24,465 nucleotides of DNA from a virus, in IMG/VR virus record IMGVR_UViG_3300047474_000258, positions 1 through 24,465 of that record. The stretch is one strand, 5' to 3'. Below, piece by piece: positions 9,005-16,669 of this stretch (the first letter of the stretch is position 1; every line of letters starts with the position of its first letter). Position numbers and translations under genes: made by a program. The notes beneath the pieces are model-generated. The model worked only from the letters and a program-made list of their open reading frames with translations. It was not told where the DNA came from and made no database searches.

Positions 9005-9454
9005 ATGCAGTGGACTTATGAAGGCAAAGAGATAGACACAATACCAGATGAATACGAAGGCTTTGTCTATCTTATTACCAATACCACTACAGGCCAAAAA
9101 TACATAGGCAAAAAACTAGCAAAATTTAAAACTACTAAGCCACCACTCAAAGGCAAAAAGAATAAAAGACGCGGCACTAAAGAAAGCGATTGGAAAACTT
9201 ACTGGGGTTCCAGTGATAGACTAAACGCAGATGTTGCACAACTAGGCGAAGACAAGTTTACAAGAGAAATATTATACCTATGTAAAGGTAGGGGCGAAAT
9301 GTCCTACATAGAGGCAAGAGAACAGTTTGACAGGCGTGTACTTGAAACAGATGATTACTACAATGGTATCATTAATGTTAGAGTAGGCGGGTCAGACAAA
9401 CTCAAACAGGCATTGCTAGAACAAAACATCAAGGCAAAACAATCCAACACATAA
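9005..9454 (+). CDS. GIY-YIG nuclease-domain protein
   Basis: 149 residues. The GIY-YIG core is clear: GFVYLI (19-24) and KYIGKK (32-37), followed by a Lys/Arg-rich stretch and a DWKTYWGSSDRLNADV segment. Phage proteins of this size are common freestanding nucleases. Some act as homing endonucleases, but no separate DNA-binding domain (as in I-TevI) is present. It starts 8 nt after the small gene and has only a weak ribosome site. Immediately downstream lies the 550-nt gene-free, hairpin-rich region, which raises the possibility of a mobile unit. Nuclease activity is likely; the target is unknown. Confidence 0.8.
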   Translation: MQWTYEGKEIDTIPDEYEGFVYLITNTTTGQKYIGKKLAKFKTTKPPLKGKKNKRRGTKESDWKTYWGSSDRLNADVAQLGEDKFTREILYLCKGRGEMSYIEAREQFDRRVLETDDYYNGIINVRVGGSDKLKQALLEQNIKAKQSNT

Positions 9455-9862
9455 GGTTGGCGGGCCAGATTGAAAATACCGCTGTGAAAAAAGCTCTCGT
9501 ATAGAAGCACACGTACACGTTAATCGACACACCAGAGTGTGGAAGCCATCAGACAAATTGGGCTACTGATCGACGGAAATTGAATGTTGGCGATTGAAAA
9601 ACTGTATACTACACATAAAAACTCTTTAGCAATAGGAACGAAGCGAGAGGTAATGTTATATAAACTGCACATTAACCTAGTTAATGTACGTTTTATGTTA
9701 CATATGTCGACGTAGGTTGGGAAAGGTCAGAGCCCATTGTGTAACAGTATAATAAACACCTACTTCCAATGTCTCGGCTGTGGCGAACTCACGTGAAGCT
9801 CAAGATTGGATGGAACCGTAAACAGGTTCCGTCTGACTGAAACAATCTACGTGAAGCAATTA

Positions 9863-9892
9863 CATTATTGCTATCGCAATAATGCTTTAATT
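9863..9892 (+). terminator. Possible weak intrinsic terminator
   Basis: A 9-bp perfect stem CATTATTGC-TATC-GCAATAATG followed by CTTTAATT. The T tract is poor and the stem is AT-rich, so termination is uncertain. It may instead be part of the surrounding structured RNA. Confidence 0.3.
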
Positions 9893-9981
9893 CATATCTA
9901 TTACTTCTATCAAACAAAATTCATTTAAACGAAGTGTTTAGTTTGAGCGATAGCGAAAAACTTGTATTAACGAAGTTAATA

Positions 9982-9998
9982 CATAAATATTATAAATA
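9982..9998 (+). promoter_or_regulatory. Tandem late promoters before the internal-protein gene
   Basis: CATAAATA (9982-9989) and TATAAATA (9991-9998); the second is an exact T4 late consensus. They lie 39 and 30 nt before the ATG at 10029 and imply gp55-dependent late expression. The first overlaps the 3' arm of the hairpin at 9963-9983. Confidence 0.75.
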
Positions 9999-10028
9999 CT
10001 ATAATACAGTTAAGGATTATTCGTTAAG

Positions 10029-10937
10029 ATGAAAGTATGGCAAATTACAGAAGCTCCTGATAGTGGATTTACCGCAGGTAAAAAGACACCTGGTGGAGTA
10101 ATGGTTCCAGATAACTTTGATATGAAAAAAGCACCACTTAAGGTATCTAAGAGTGGCGAACTTCAACTTAGATTAAAAGATGGCACCGTACTTAAAAACA
10201 AAAGTCCAGCTCAATTAGTAGAAGCATTAGAAAAATTAGACACTCCTAACAAACCAAAAGTAGGTAAATGGAGAGAAAAAGCTGGTCGTTATTTAAAAGG
10301 TTTTACTCGTGTAGGACTGATACAACTAGCGTTAGTAGGTCAAGGACTTTTAATACTTAAAAGATATACTGAAGATGTGGGAGCATTTAAAGAACTATGG
10401 GCAGCTACGTATCCTGTAGGACATCCATTAGCACTTGGTAGTACATATTATCAAGTATCTGCTGATGCAACACTGAAGCCTTTACAATATTCTGCTTTTG
10501 CCGCGGCTGGCGCCGTTATGGCAGTTGAACTAGCAAGACTTATTAAACTTGGTAAGATTACTAGAATAATAAGATTCATAAACGCTGCAACTGCACCTTT
10601 AGTAGCTGTACCAATTTGGGGATGGGTTATAAAAGCTATAATATTTGCACTTACTGAAGGCGCTATTTGGGCAGCAGGATGGACAATTCAAAGATATGGT
10701 CCAGATCTATTCCATTACCTTTTAAGTAATACAGCTGAAGATGTATTTGATGATTTAAAAGGACTTGTTAAAAATCCACCGCCAGCAGCAGATTCAGATA
10801 AAACTAAGATCAAAAACGCTATTAAGAAAGAACTTGATGCACAACAAAATGGATCAGTTCCAAAGCCTCCGTCTACATCACTAGCACCAAAGAATGATGA
10901 TGGCATAGATTATGATAGTATCACACTACCTGATTAA
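10029..10937 (+). CDS. Candidate internal head (packaged) protein with membrane segments
   Basis: 302 residues, no recognised family. The N terminus MKVWQITEAP contains I-T-E followed by A, which fits the T4 prohead protease rule (L/I-x-E before A/G/S). It also resembles the short capsid-targeting sequences of T4 internal proteins, which begin MKTYQ and are cleaved after IAE. Residues 11-90 are polar. Hydrophobic segments lie at about 95-110, 154-172 and 188-219. The last 60 residues are Pro/Lys/Asp-rich and probably disordered. Exact-consensus late promoters precede it. I infer a protein packaged in the head, trimmed by gp21 and perhaps injected to act at the host membrane. It could also be an ordinary membrane protein. 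Its stop overlaps the convergent gp26-extension stop. Confidence 0.6.
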   Translation: MKVWQITEAPDSGFTAGKKTPGGVMVPDNFDMKKAPLKVSKSGELQLRLKDGTVLKNKSPAQLVEALEKLDTPNKPKVGKWREKAGRYLKGFTRVGLIQLALVGQGLLILKRYTEDVGAFKELWAATYPVGHPLALGSTYYQVSADATLKPLQYSAFAAAGAVMAVELARLIKLGKITRIIRFINAATAPLVAVPIWGWVIKAIIFALTEGAIWAAGWTIQRYGPDLFHYLLSNTAEDVFDDLKGLVKNPPPAADSDKTKIKNAIKKELDAQQNGSVPKPPSTSLAPKNDDGIDYDSITLPD

Positions 10938-11167
10938 ATTAGCGGTAGCCCAGTTTTATTTGTAGTTTCTATATTATCTGTAATAATCTTATGCATTACT
11001 TCTCTATCTTCTAAACTATAACGATAGAATACATCCATAGAATCAACTCCGCCGCGCATCCCCCATACTAAGCGAAATACATCGTCTTTTATTTGTTTTG
11101 TTTGATTTTCTAAAACTTTAACCTGATTGATGATCTCAGACTCCGAGAGTGGTATCAGGCTTTGACG
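10934..11167 (-). CDS. -1 frame extension of the gp26-like gene (77 codons), no own start
   Basis: An open frame of 77 sense codons follows the slippery site, in the -1 frame relative to the gp26-like gene. It encodes a compact protein-like sequence with VFRLVWGMRGGVDSMDVFY and YSLEDREVMHKIITDN segments, and ends LPLI. No ATG, GTG or TTG occurs in its first 36 codons; the first ATG would leave only 41 residues and no spaced ribosome site. It is therefore best read as the C-terminal part of a frameshift product of about 349 residues (272 + 77). Similar small frames downstream of gp26 occur in marine T4-like phages as I recall them, but I cannot verify that here. Rare initiation at CTG/ATC is an alternative. 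Confidence 0.7.
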   Translation of the reverse strand, partial: RQSLIPLSESEIINQVKVLENQTKQIKDDVFRLVWGMRGGVDSMDVFYRYSLEDREVMHKIITDNIETTNKTGLPLI

Positions 11168-11173
11168 AAAAAA
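11122..11173 (-). promoter_or_regulatory. Programmed -1 ribosomal frameshift signal
   Basis: Reading the minus strand: slippery heptamer T TTT TTC (11173-11167) in the correct phase of codons 270-272 (AAT TTT TTC), a 7-nt spacer, then a stem CCTGAT (11159-11154) pairing with ATCAGG (11127-11122). An inner hairpin ACTC-TCG-GAGT lies at 11150-11140. The zero-frame TGA (11157-11155) lies within the stem. Spacer length and layout match classic -1 frameshift sites such as those of phage tail assembly chaperone genes. Confidence 0.75.
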
Positions 11174-11982
11174 TTTGAGTTATCCATCCCCATTGTAACA
11201 ACATTTTCGTGTCCACACGCTGTACAATTAACTTTCTGTGGCTGTAATGTCCATTTAGAGGAAAGACTTTCAAGATGATCTCTAACTTTATCAAAAAATT
11301 CTTTATCGCTGTGTTCAATCCATTCAGCAATTTGACTTTCATTAGTAACTGTGTCGTCTTCAGACGTTACAGAAGCAATACATTTTCTAAATCCTAATGT
11401 AGTTTGTTCTGCAATTTTTTGATATATTGCATTTAATTCTGCACTTTTAGTTTGATCATCAGTTACATCTACTGCTTGATATAGTTGTTTTCTTAAAGAA
11501 TAAGTTTCAATGTTAATTTGAGTTATTTCTCTATAGGTAAGAGGACGTAATTTTACCATTAATGGACCTACAAGTACATCTGTTTCATACTCTAAATTTA
11601 AGAAATACTCTAGTGTACTGTTAAGATTTAAGTCAAACTTGTTTTCTTCGGAGCAACTTGAACATTGGAATGTAGTTTCAAGTGACTCTCCGTATGTAGC
11701 AATTCTAATTGCTACAAGACACGCATCAACATCAATTTGTGGCATAACCCAGGGTTGAGTTATTCCTGGAATGCAACTTTTAATAACAGAAACAGTAGCT
11801 TCACCGTTAAATAGTGCATCAGGTGTCTTGAACATAATTTCGTCCATAGCACTCATACCAAATACTGCTAAGTTACTAGGATCACCGTTGATAACACCGG
11901 GTGGGTAAAAGTTACCTTGACTAGGCAACGATAGATAGATCTTTGGTTGTCTAAAGTACTTCTGTAGTGGATTATTTTCCAT
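11155..11982 (-). CDS. gp26: gp26-like baseplate hub / tail assembly protein
   Basis: 275 residues. The N-terminal segment KIYLSLPSQGNFYP (14-27) and the central RPLTYREITQIN (146-157) are typical of the T4 baseplate hub protein family to which gp26 belongs. Two CxxC pairs (Cys107/110 and Cys253/256) form a likely zinc ribbon. T4 gp26 has 208 residues. It sits back to back with the putative tape measure, a position where other phages carry tail assembly chaperones. The gene ends with a -1 frameshift signal, so two products, 275 and about 349 residues, are predicted. An exact TATAAATA late promoter lies on the minus strand 33 nt upstream, and GAGG precedes the ATG. Family assignment is good; a chaperone role is inferred from context. 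Confidence 0.8.
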   Translation of the reverse strand: MENNPLQKYFRQPKIYLSLPSQGNFYPPGVINGDPSNLAVFGMSAMDEIMFKTPDALFNGEATVSVIKSCIPGITQPWVMPQIDVDACLVAIRIATYGESLETTFQCSSCSEENKFDLNLNSTLEYFLNLEYETDVLVGPLMVKLRPLTYREITQINIETYSLRKQLYQAVDVTDDQTKSAELNAIYQKIAEQTTLGFRKCIASVTSEDDTVTNESQIAEWIEHSDKEFFDKVRDHLESLSSKWTLQPQKVNCTACGHENVVTMGMDNSNFFVKA

Positions 11983-11994
11983 AGGTCCTCTTCC

Positions 11995-12002
11995 GATAAA
12001 TA
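11995..12002 (+). promoter_or_regulatory. Late promoter for the tape measure gene
   Basis: GATAAATA, 46 nt before the GTG start. It matches the NATAAATA late consensus. It points toward, and its predicted start site nearly coincides with that of, the minus-strand promoter at 12015-12022. Confidence 0.6.
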
Positions 12003-12014
12003 GTTATATAGTTT

Positions 12015-12022
12015 TATTTATA
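12015..12022 (-). promoter_or_regulatory. Late promoter for gp26
   Basis: Exact TATAAATA on the minus strand (TATTTATA on plus), 33 nt before the gp26 start codon at 11982. Confidence 0.75.
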
Positions 12023-12048
12023 AGACAAAAAATACTGGAGAAACAATA

Positions 12049-14616
12049 GTGGCTGAACTGTCCGATCAAACCGTAAAGAACTTAGACGCAACACTAAACA
12101 AGATCTTATCTAAGAATAGTACTTCTAGTAGCAGTAGTAGTGGTGGGGGTGCGCAAGAGACAGCTAAAGGATTTGATGCTTTAGGCAAAGCAACTGTTAA
12201 TTCTGTAGCTGATCTTGCAAAGTTTGGCGGAACTTTATTCTCAAGCGGTGCAAAACTATCCGATGCATACGCAGCCTCAACAAGCGTATTAGGAAATTTT
12301 GGTAGTTTACTCGGTGGCAACAGCGCAGCATTGTCAGCGGCCTTAGAAGGCACAGATAAGTTTGGCGCAGCAATACTTAAGGCGGCTGAATCAGGAGTAG
12401 ATACATTTAGAACTCTTGCTTCTAGTGGTGCTAGTTTTAATAATAATATTTTAGAATTGAAAAACAGTGCAGCACAGTCAAGACTAACACTTGATGAGTT
12501 TGCTGGTATTGTGTCTAGCAATACAGCAGGATTTGCAGCATTTGGCGGAACAGTTACCAAAGGTGCAAAAGTGTTTACTGACGCAAGTAAAGATTTATTT
12601 GACACAGGAATGGCTACACCTTTGCTGAATATGGGTATGACGTTTGAAGAAGTTAACGAAGACCTAGCAGAATATATCATAAGAAACAGACGTAGATTTA
12701 CAGCAGAAGAAATTGCTAACGGTAAAGCAAATGCATCATTTGCAGCAATGTCTACTGAGATGGACAAAATTGCAAAACTTACGGGTCAAAATCGTAAGGA
12801 AATGGAAAAAGATATAAACGACCGTATGCGTAAAGGTCAAGTTGAAGCTAAGATACGTATGCTTGAAGCAAGCGGCAACAAAGAAGCTGCTGATAAAATG
12901 AAACTAGCTCTTGCTGAAGCACAAAAAGCTGGCCCAGGTGCGTTAGCAGCAGTTGAAGATTTGTTTACAAAAGGTGCAGTTGTTAGTGAAGAAGGTAGAC
13001 AAGCAGCCGTTGCGTTAGGTCCAGCATTCCATAGTTTAACAGATATGGTTAACACTGCTAAAGGTCCTGGCGGTATTGACGGTATGAATACAAGTATTAG
13101 CAATTTCAATTCAGAAATTTCTAAACGTATCACTGATCCAAACTTTTTACAAATTGCAACACTAGGTGGTATGGGTAACGCTACAGCTGATGCAGCCGCA
13201 GCAATGGTATCTAGTGCAGGTACATATGCTGACAATGTAAACGCTTTAATGGAGAAAGAAAATCTTTCTCGAGAAGCAGCTATTAAACAGTTAAGTGAAA
13301 CTGCTAAGAAAGAACAAGAGAATAGAGATGCAACAACTTCAGTAGTTGTTAACGGAGAAAAAGCATTACGTGATATGGGCGCAATCATTAATGAAAAGCT
13401 CATAGGCGAAAACGGAGCCATTACTGAGTTTAGTACAAAATTAGAAGGCGCTGCAACAACATTAGAAACATTAAACAGACCGCAAATGACTGCAGAGCTT
13501 GATAAATTTTTAGGCGTTGTAAAAAATGCAGGTTCAATAGCAACTGGTAGTGCTGGTGAAATAACTCCTGATAAAAGAATGGAAGATGTAGAAGTTACTA
13601 GCGATCAACAAGCTAAAATGTTAGCTCTAATAGAAGGAATGAAAACAGACGCTAAAATCCAAACCGATGAAGCAAAAATGTTAACAAGCATAATTCAATC
13701 ATCAATGGGTCCGCAAATGATAACAGCGTTAGAAACTTTAGCAAAGAAAGATAACACAGATTTAGATACATTTGTAACTAAAATTCTAACAGAAGGATCA
13801 GACGAGCAAATTAAAGGCATTGCAATGCAAATTAAAAAAGCCATTGATCCGACAATATCTAATAGAGAACTTGACCAATTTGCTAGAATTTTAGATGCAA
13901 ACTTAATACAACCACTTGACGCATTACTAAAAGATGCTACACTTAATGTATCAAAAATGAATGTAGTTGACATTCTTGACAAAGACGGTAAAAAAGTTGA
14001 GTTTGACAAAGGAACATTAGGAAAAACAGGTTCTTTGATACAAGACTTTGGAAAAGAAACTGAAGCATTGTTACACGGAAAAGAAGCAGTATTAACAGTA
14101 GAACAACTAGAAAATATTGCCAAAGGTGCTCCTATGATAGGAATACAAGCTGCTCTTAGTGGATTACAACAAGCAGTAAGTATGGTTGACAACGACAAAA
14201 TAGATCCAATGGCAAGTATGCAAAACTTGTTTAAAGGATTAGAACAAACAATTAGTAGTCCTGACGATGCTCCTATGAAAGGAGTGCAATCAGCAATTGG
14301 TTCATTAGAACCAACAATGAGAGTAATGGCAACTAACCTTAAAAGTTCTATGGGAAATGTGCAAGCTGATAAAAGCCCGCAACAAATGCAGTCATCAATG
14401 TCGGGATTAGCAGCTAGTTTAGAAAAAATGGGTACAGATTTAAGTACATCATTTAAAGAAAGCGGCGGCCAGGATATGATGAAAGATTTCTCAGAACAGT
14501 TAAATAGTACTATGGGAACTATGACAGGTGAACTAATGAAGGGCAATAAGGTTGCATCTAAGCAACTAAAATCAATAGGTGGATTGTCGGGGAACCTATT
14601 TAAAGGATTAGGATAG
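12049..14616 (+). CDS. Putative tail tape measure protein (gp29-position analogue)
   Basis: 855 residues from a GTG start, supported by CTGGAG 8 nt upstream. A Ser/Gly-rich linker (about 24-33) is followed by long Ala-rich helical stretches with no cysteines or signal peptide. Segments such as NSAAQSRLTLDEFAGIVSSN (about 138-157) and GGTVTKGAKVFTDASKDL (about 165-182) resemble tape-measure-type proteins of marine myoviruses. Two Met/Gln-rich helical parts follow, and the C terminus is again Gly-rich. Tape measures set tail length at about 0.15 nm per residue, which would give a tail near 128 nm. T4 gp29 has 590 residues. Its neighbours are gp26 (divergent) and gp20 (3 nt downstream). The call rests on composition, length and context rather than a named domain. 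Confidence 0.65.
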   Translation: MAELSDQTVKNLDATLNKILSKNSTSSSSSSGGGAQETAKGFDALGKATVNSVADLAKFGGTLFSSGAKLSDAYAASTSVLGNFGSLLGGNSAALSAALEGTDKFGAAILKAAESGVDTFRTLASSGASFNNNILELKNSAAQSRLTLDEFAGIVSSNTAGFAAFGGTVTKGAKVFTDASKDLFDTGMATPLLNMGMTFEEVNEDLAEYIIRNRRRFTAEEIANGKANASFAAMSTEMDKIAKLTGQNRKEMEKDINDRMRKGQVEAKIRMLEASGNKEAADKMKLALAEAQKAGPGALAAVEDLFTKGAVVSEEGRQAAVALGPAFHSLTDMVNTAKGPGGIDGMNTSISNFNSEISKRITDPNFLQIATLGGMGNATADAAAAMVSSAGTYADNVNALMEKENLSREAAIKQLSETAKKEQENRDATTSVVVNGEKALRDMGAIINEKLIGENGAITEFSTKLEGAATTLETLNRPQMTAELDKFLGVVKNAGSIATGSAGEITPDKRMEDVEVTSDQQAKMLALIEGMKTDAKIQTDEAKMLTSIIQSSMGPQMITALETLAKKDNTDLDTFVTKILTEGSDEQIKGIAMQIKKAIDPTISNRELDQFARILDANLIQPLDALLKDATLNVSKMNVVDILDKDGKKVEFDKGTLGKTGSLIQDFGKETEALLHGKEAVLTVEQLENIAKGAPMIGIQAALSGLQQAVSMVDNDKIDPMASMQNLFKGLEQTISSPDDAPMKGVQSAIGSLEPTMRVMATNLKSSMGNVQADKSPQQMQSSMSGLAASLEKMGTDLSTSFKESGGQDMMKDFSEQLNSTMGTMTGELMKGNKVASKQLKSIGGLSGNLFKGLG

Positions 14617-14619
14617 TAA

Positions 14620-16374
14620 ATGAGTTGGAAAAAATATTTTACACCAGTTGAAACAGGTGACAACACTTCAGGATCATATGGACCAATGGGCGGTCCACGT
14701 GGCGGTAGCCAACCAGGTCCAGCTAGATCAAACTATTCAAGCTACTTACCAGACGTATATGTAGGTGCGCCAAATCGTGTTGATCGTTATGGTCATTATA
14801 ACACAATGGATATGGACAGTGAAGTAAACGCAGCACTTGATATTCTTGCAGAATTTTGCACACAAAAGAATGAACAAAATAGTACAAACTTTACATTTAA
14901 TTTTAATAAAGCTGCTACAAATTCAGAAGTACAAATTTTAGGTCAATACTTAAAGCAATGGAACAAGCTACAAAATTTTGAAACTAGAATGTTCCGTGTA
15001 ATGCGTAACACTTTTAAATATGGTGATCAATTTTTTATTCGTGACCCGGAAACAAAAAAACTGTTTCATATAGATCCTGCAAACATTTCAAGAATTATTG
15101 TTAACGAAAGCGAAGGCAAGAAGCCCGAACAATATATTGTTAAAAATATTAATTTTAACTTTAAAGATATGGTTGCTACAACTCCACATATGACTAATGG
15201 TAACATTACTAACCCACACGGTGGACAGTATAATCCAACAGGCGGTTCACGAGGAATGACTGGAACAGCCGCATCACCACAAGGATCAAGATTTAGTTTA
15301 GAAGATGGCGAAGTTGCTATTGATGCTCAACACGTTGTGCATTTAAGTTTGTCAGAAGGGTTAGATAATAACTTTCCTTTTGGTAACAGTTTATTAGAAA
15401 CAATTTTTAAAGTTTACAAACAAAAAGAATTACTCGAAGATGCGATTATTATCTATCGTGTACAAAGAGCGCCAGAGCGCAGAGTATTCTACGTTGATGT
15501 GGGTAATATGCCATCACACCTTGCTATGCAATTTGTGGAGCGTGTAAAAACGGAAATTCATCAAAGAAGAATCCCATCGGCGACAGGCGGCGGTCAAAAT
15601 GTTATAGACAGCTCATACAATCCTCTGTCAATCAACGAAGATTACTTTTTCCCACAAACTGCTGAAGGACGTGGTTCAAAAGTTGAAACACTACCAGGCG
15701 GTACTAACTTAGGAGAGATTGATGACCTTAGATATTTTACTAATAAGCTCGTACGCGGTTTACGAATCCCTAGTTCATACTTACCTACCGGCGGTGATGA
15801 TGGAAGTTCGTCATACAATGATGGCAGAGTAGGTACAGCGTATATTCAAGAATTGCGCTTTAATACATATTGTGAACGTCTACAAGGATTAATTGTTGAA
15901 GACTTAAATCAAGAGTTTAAACGTTTCTTATTAGAAACAGGTGTAAACATTGACACAAATATGTTTGACTTAGAATTTGAACCACCACAAAACTTTGCAG
16001 CATATAGACAATCGGAACTAGATAATGCTCGTGTACCAACATATACACAAATGAGTGCTATACCTTATATTTCAAACCGTTTTGCAATGCAACGTTTCTT
16101 AGGTATGAGTGCTGAAGAAATTGCAGAGAATGAGCGTTTATGGAAAGAAGAAAACGACGAAGAACTAGATGCATCATCAGCAGACGCCGCAGCAGAAATG
16201 AGAGGCGTAGGTATTAGTTCTTCAGGTATTGGTGCAGACCTTGGTGGAGCAGAAGATGAACTTGGAGCTGATGTTGATCCAGTAGAAGGTGGCGGAGATA
16301 TTGCACCACCTGAAACAGCAACAGGCGGAGACTTAGGCGGCGGAGCAGCGCCGGCTACAGATCAAACAATTTAA
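14620..16374 (+). CDS. gp20: Portal vertex protein gp20
   Basis: 584 residues. Typical gp20 features include the N-terminal MSWKKYF, YGHYNTMDMDSEVNAALDIL (about 57-76), HVVHLSLSEGLDNNFPFGNS, DAIIIYRVQRAPERRVFYVD, and the core around the RKxLxxGLRIPSSYLP-like segment. The dodecameric portal nucleates prohead assembly, is the DNA gate and docks the tail. T4 gp20 has 524 residues; the extra length is mostly an acidic, Gly/Ala/Asp-rich C-terminal tail after about residue 515. It starts 3 nt after the tape measure stop, with AGGATAG as a modest ribosome site. It leads the head-assembly run. Confidence 0.95.
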   Translation: MSWKKYFTPVETGDNTSGSYGPMGGPRGGSQPGPARSNYSSYLPDVYVGAPNRVDRYGHYNTMDMDSEVNAALDILAEFCTQKNEQNSTNFTFNFNKAATNSEVQILGQYLKQWNKLQNFETRMFRVMRNTFKYGDQFFIRDPETKKLFHIDPANISRIIVNESEGKKPEQYIVKNINFNFKDMVATTPHMTNGNITNPHGGQYNPTGGSRGMTGTAASPQGSRFSLEDGEVAIDAQHVVHLSLSEGLDNNFPFGNSLLETIFKVYKQKELLEDAIIIYRVQRAPERRVFYVDVGNMPSHLAMQFVERVKTEIHQRRIPSATGGGQNVIDSSYNPLSINEDYFFPQTAEGRGSKVETLPGGTNLGEIDDLRYFTNKLVRGLRIPSSYLPTGGDDGSSSYNDGRVGTAYIQELRFNTYCERLQGLIVEDLNQEFKRFLLETGVNIDTNMFDLEFEPPQNFAAYRQSELDNARVPTYTQMSAIPYISNRFAMQRFLGMSAEEIAENERLWKEENDEELDASSADAAAEMRGVGISSSGIGADLGGAEDELGADVDPVEGGGDIAPPETATGGDLGGGAAPATDQTI

Positions 16375-16382
16375 GATAAATA
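16375..16382 (+). promoter_or_regulatory. Late promoter just downstream of gp20
   Basis: GATAAATA overlapping the end of gp20, ending 5 nt before the ATG of the 82-residue gene. The predicted start site would fall on or next to that ATG, so it may produce a leaderless message or mainly serve downstream genes. Confidence 0.5.
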
Positions 16383-16387
16383 ATAAT

Positions 16388-16636
16388 ATGATACTACGAG
16401 AACTATTTTACTACGACAAAGAAACACTTCTTCCAACAGAAGATGATCGCTATGATCCTACGTATGATGATAGCGTAGTAAACCTTGATGACACTAGAAA
16501 AACTAGACTAACACTACGTCAACTAAATCGAGCAAGAAAAGCATCAGAATTACACAACAGAGAAAAAGCAAACGAACTTAACTTTGTTAGACAGATGTAT
16601 GGTATTGCCGCACAAGCCGCAGCCGGCGCAGTATAA
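16388..16636 (+). CDS. Small protein after portal, candidate prohead core component (gp67 position)
   Basis: 82 residues. Charged, with a distinctive DDRYDPTYDDSVVNLDDTRK stretch (19-38), then a basic helix (RLTLRQLNRARKASELHNRE) and a small-residue C terminus. In T4 the short core proteins gp67 and gp68 lie between gp20 and gp21; this gene occupies the same slot and is close in size to gp67 (80). The role as a core/scaffold component is inferred from position only. It has no obvious ribosome site, and a late promoter abuts its start codon. Confidence 0.65.
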   Translation: MILRELFYYDKETLLPTEDDRYDPTYDDSVVNLDDTRKTRLTLRQLNRARKASELHNREKANELNFVRQMYGIAAQAAAGAV

Positions 16637-16669
16637 ACTTTAAAAATATGACAGCTAAGTACTTGTGTA

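Larger units (their letters stand above)
9455..10028 (+). ncRNA. Gene-free, hairpin-dense region; candidate large structured RNA
   Basis: No convincing coding frame. Perfect or nearly perfect helices (plus-strand reading): CACAC/GTGTG (9528-9541); ACATTAAC/GTTAATGT with a CTA loop (9669-9687); GTTACA/TGTAAC (9697-9702 with 9740-9745); GTAGGT/ACCTAC (9712-9717 with 9758-9763). A three-tier hairpin follows: TCACGT/ACGTGA, AGATTG/CAATCT and GGAACC/GGTTCC nested between 9789 and 9854. Then come CATTATTGC/GCAATAATG (9863-9884), a nested CTATC/GATAG hairpin (9907-9953) and a 9-bp stem with a GAA loop (9963-9983). The octamer GCTATCGC (9870-9877) is complementary to GCGATAGC (9947-9954), a possible long-range pairing. 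It is not a tRNA or tmRNA. Strand, ends and function are inferred only; no clear promoter was seen. Confidence 0.45.

Noticed and set aside
9653-9715. A 20-codon ORF (ATG at 9653) in the gene-free region
   Set aside because: Poorly spaced ribosome site, and it overlaps several strong RNA stems; too short to support.
9455-10028. tRNA, tmRNA, hammerhead ribozyme or group I intron in the structured region
   Set aside because: No GGTTCRA T-loop, no CTGANGA...GAAA core, and no recognisable group I P/Q/R/S core sequences were found.
12066-14666. Several minus-strand open frames of 190-320 codons opposite the tape measure
   Set aside because: They are shadows created by Ala-rich codon usage of the plus-strand gene and lack start signals.
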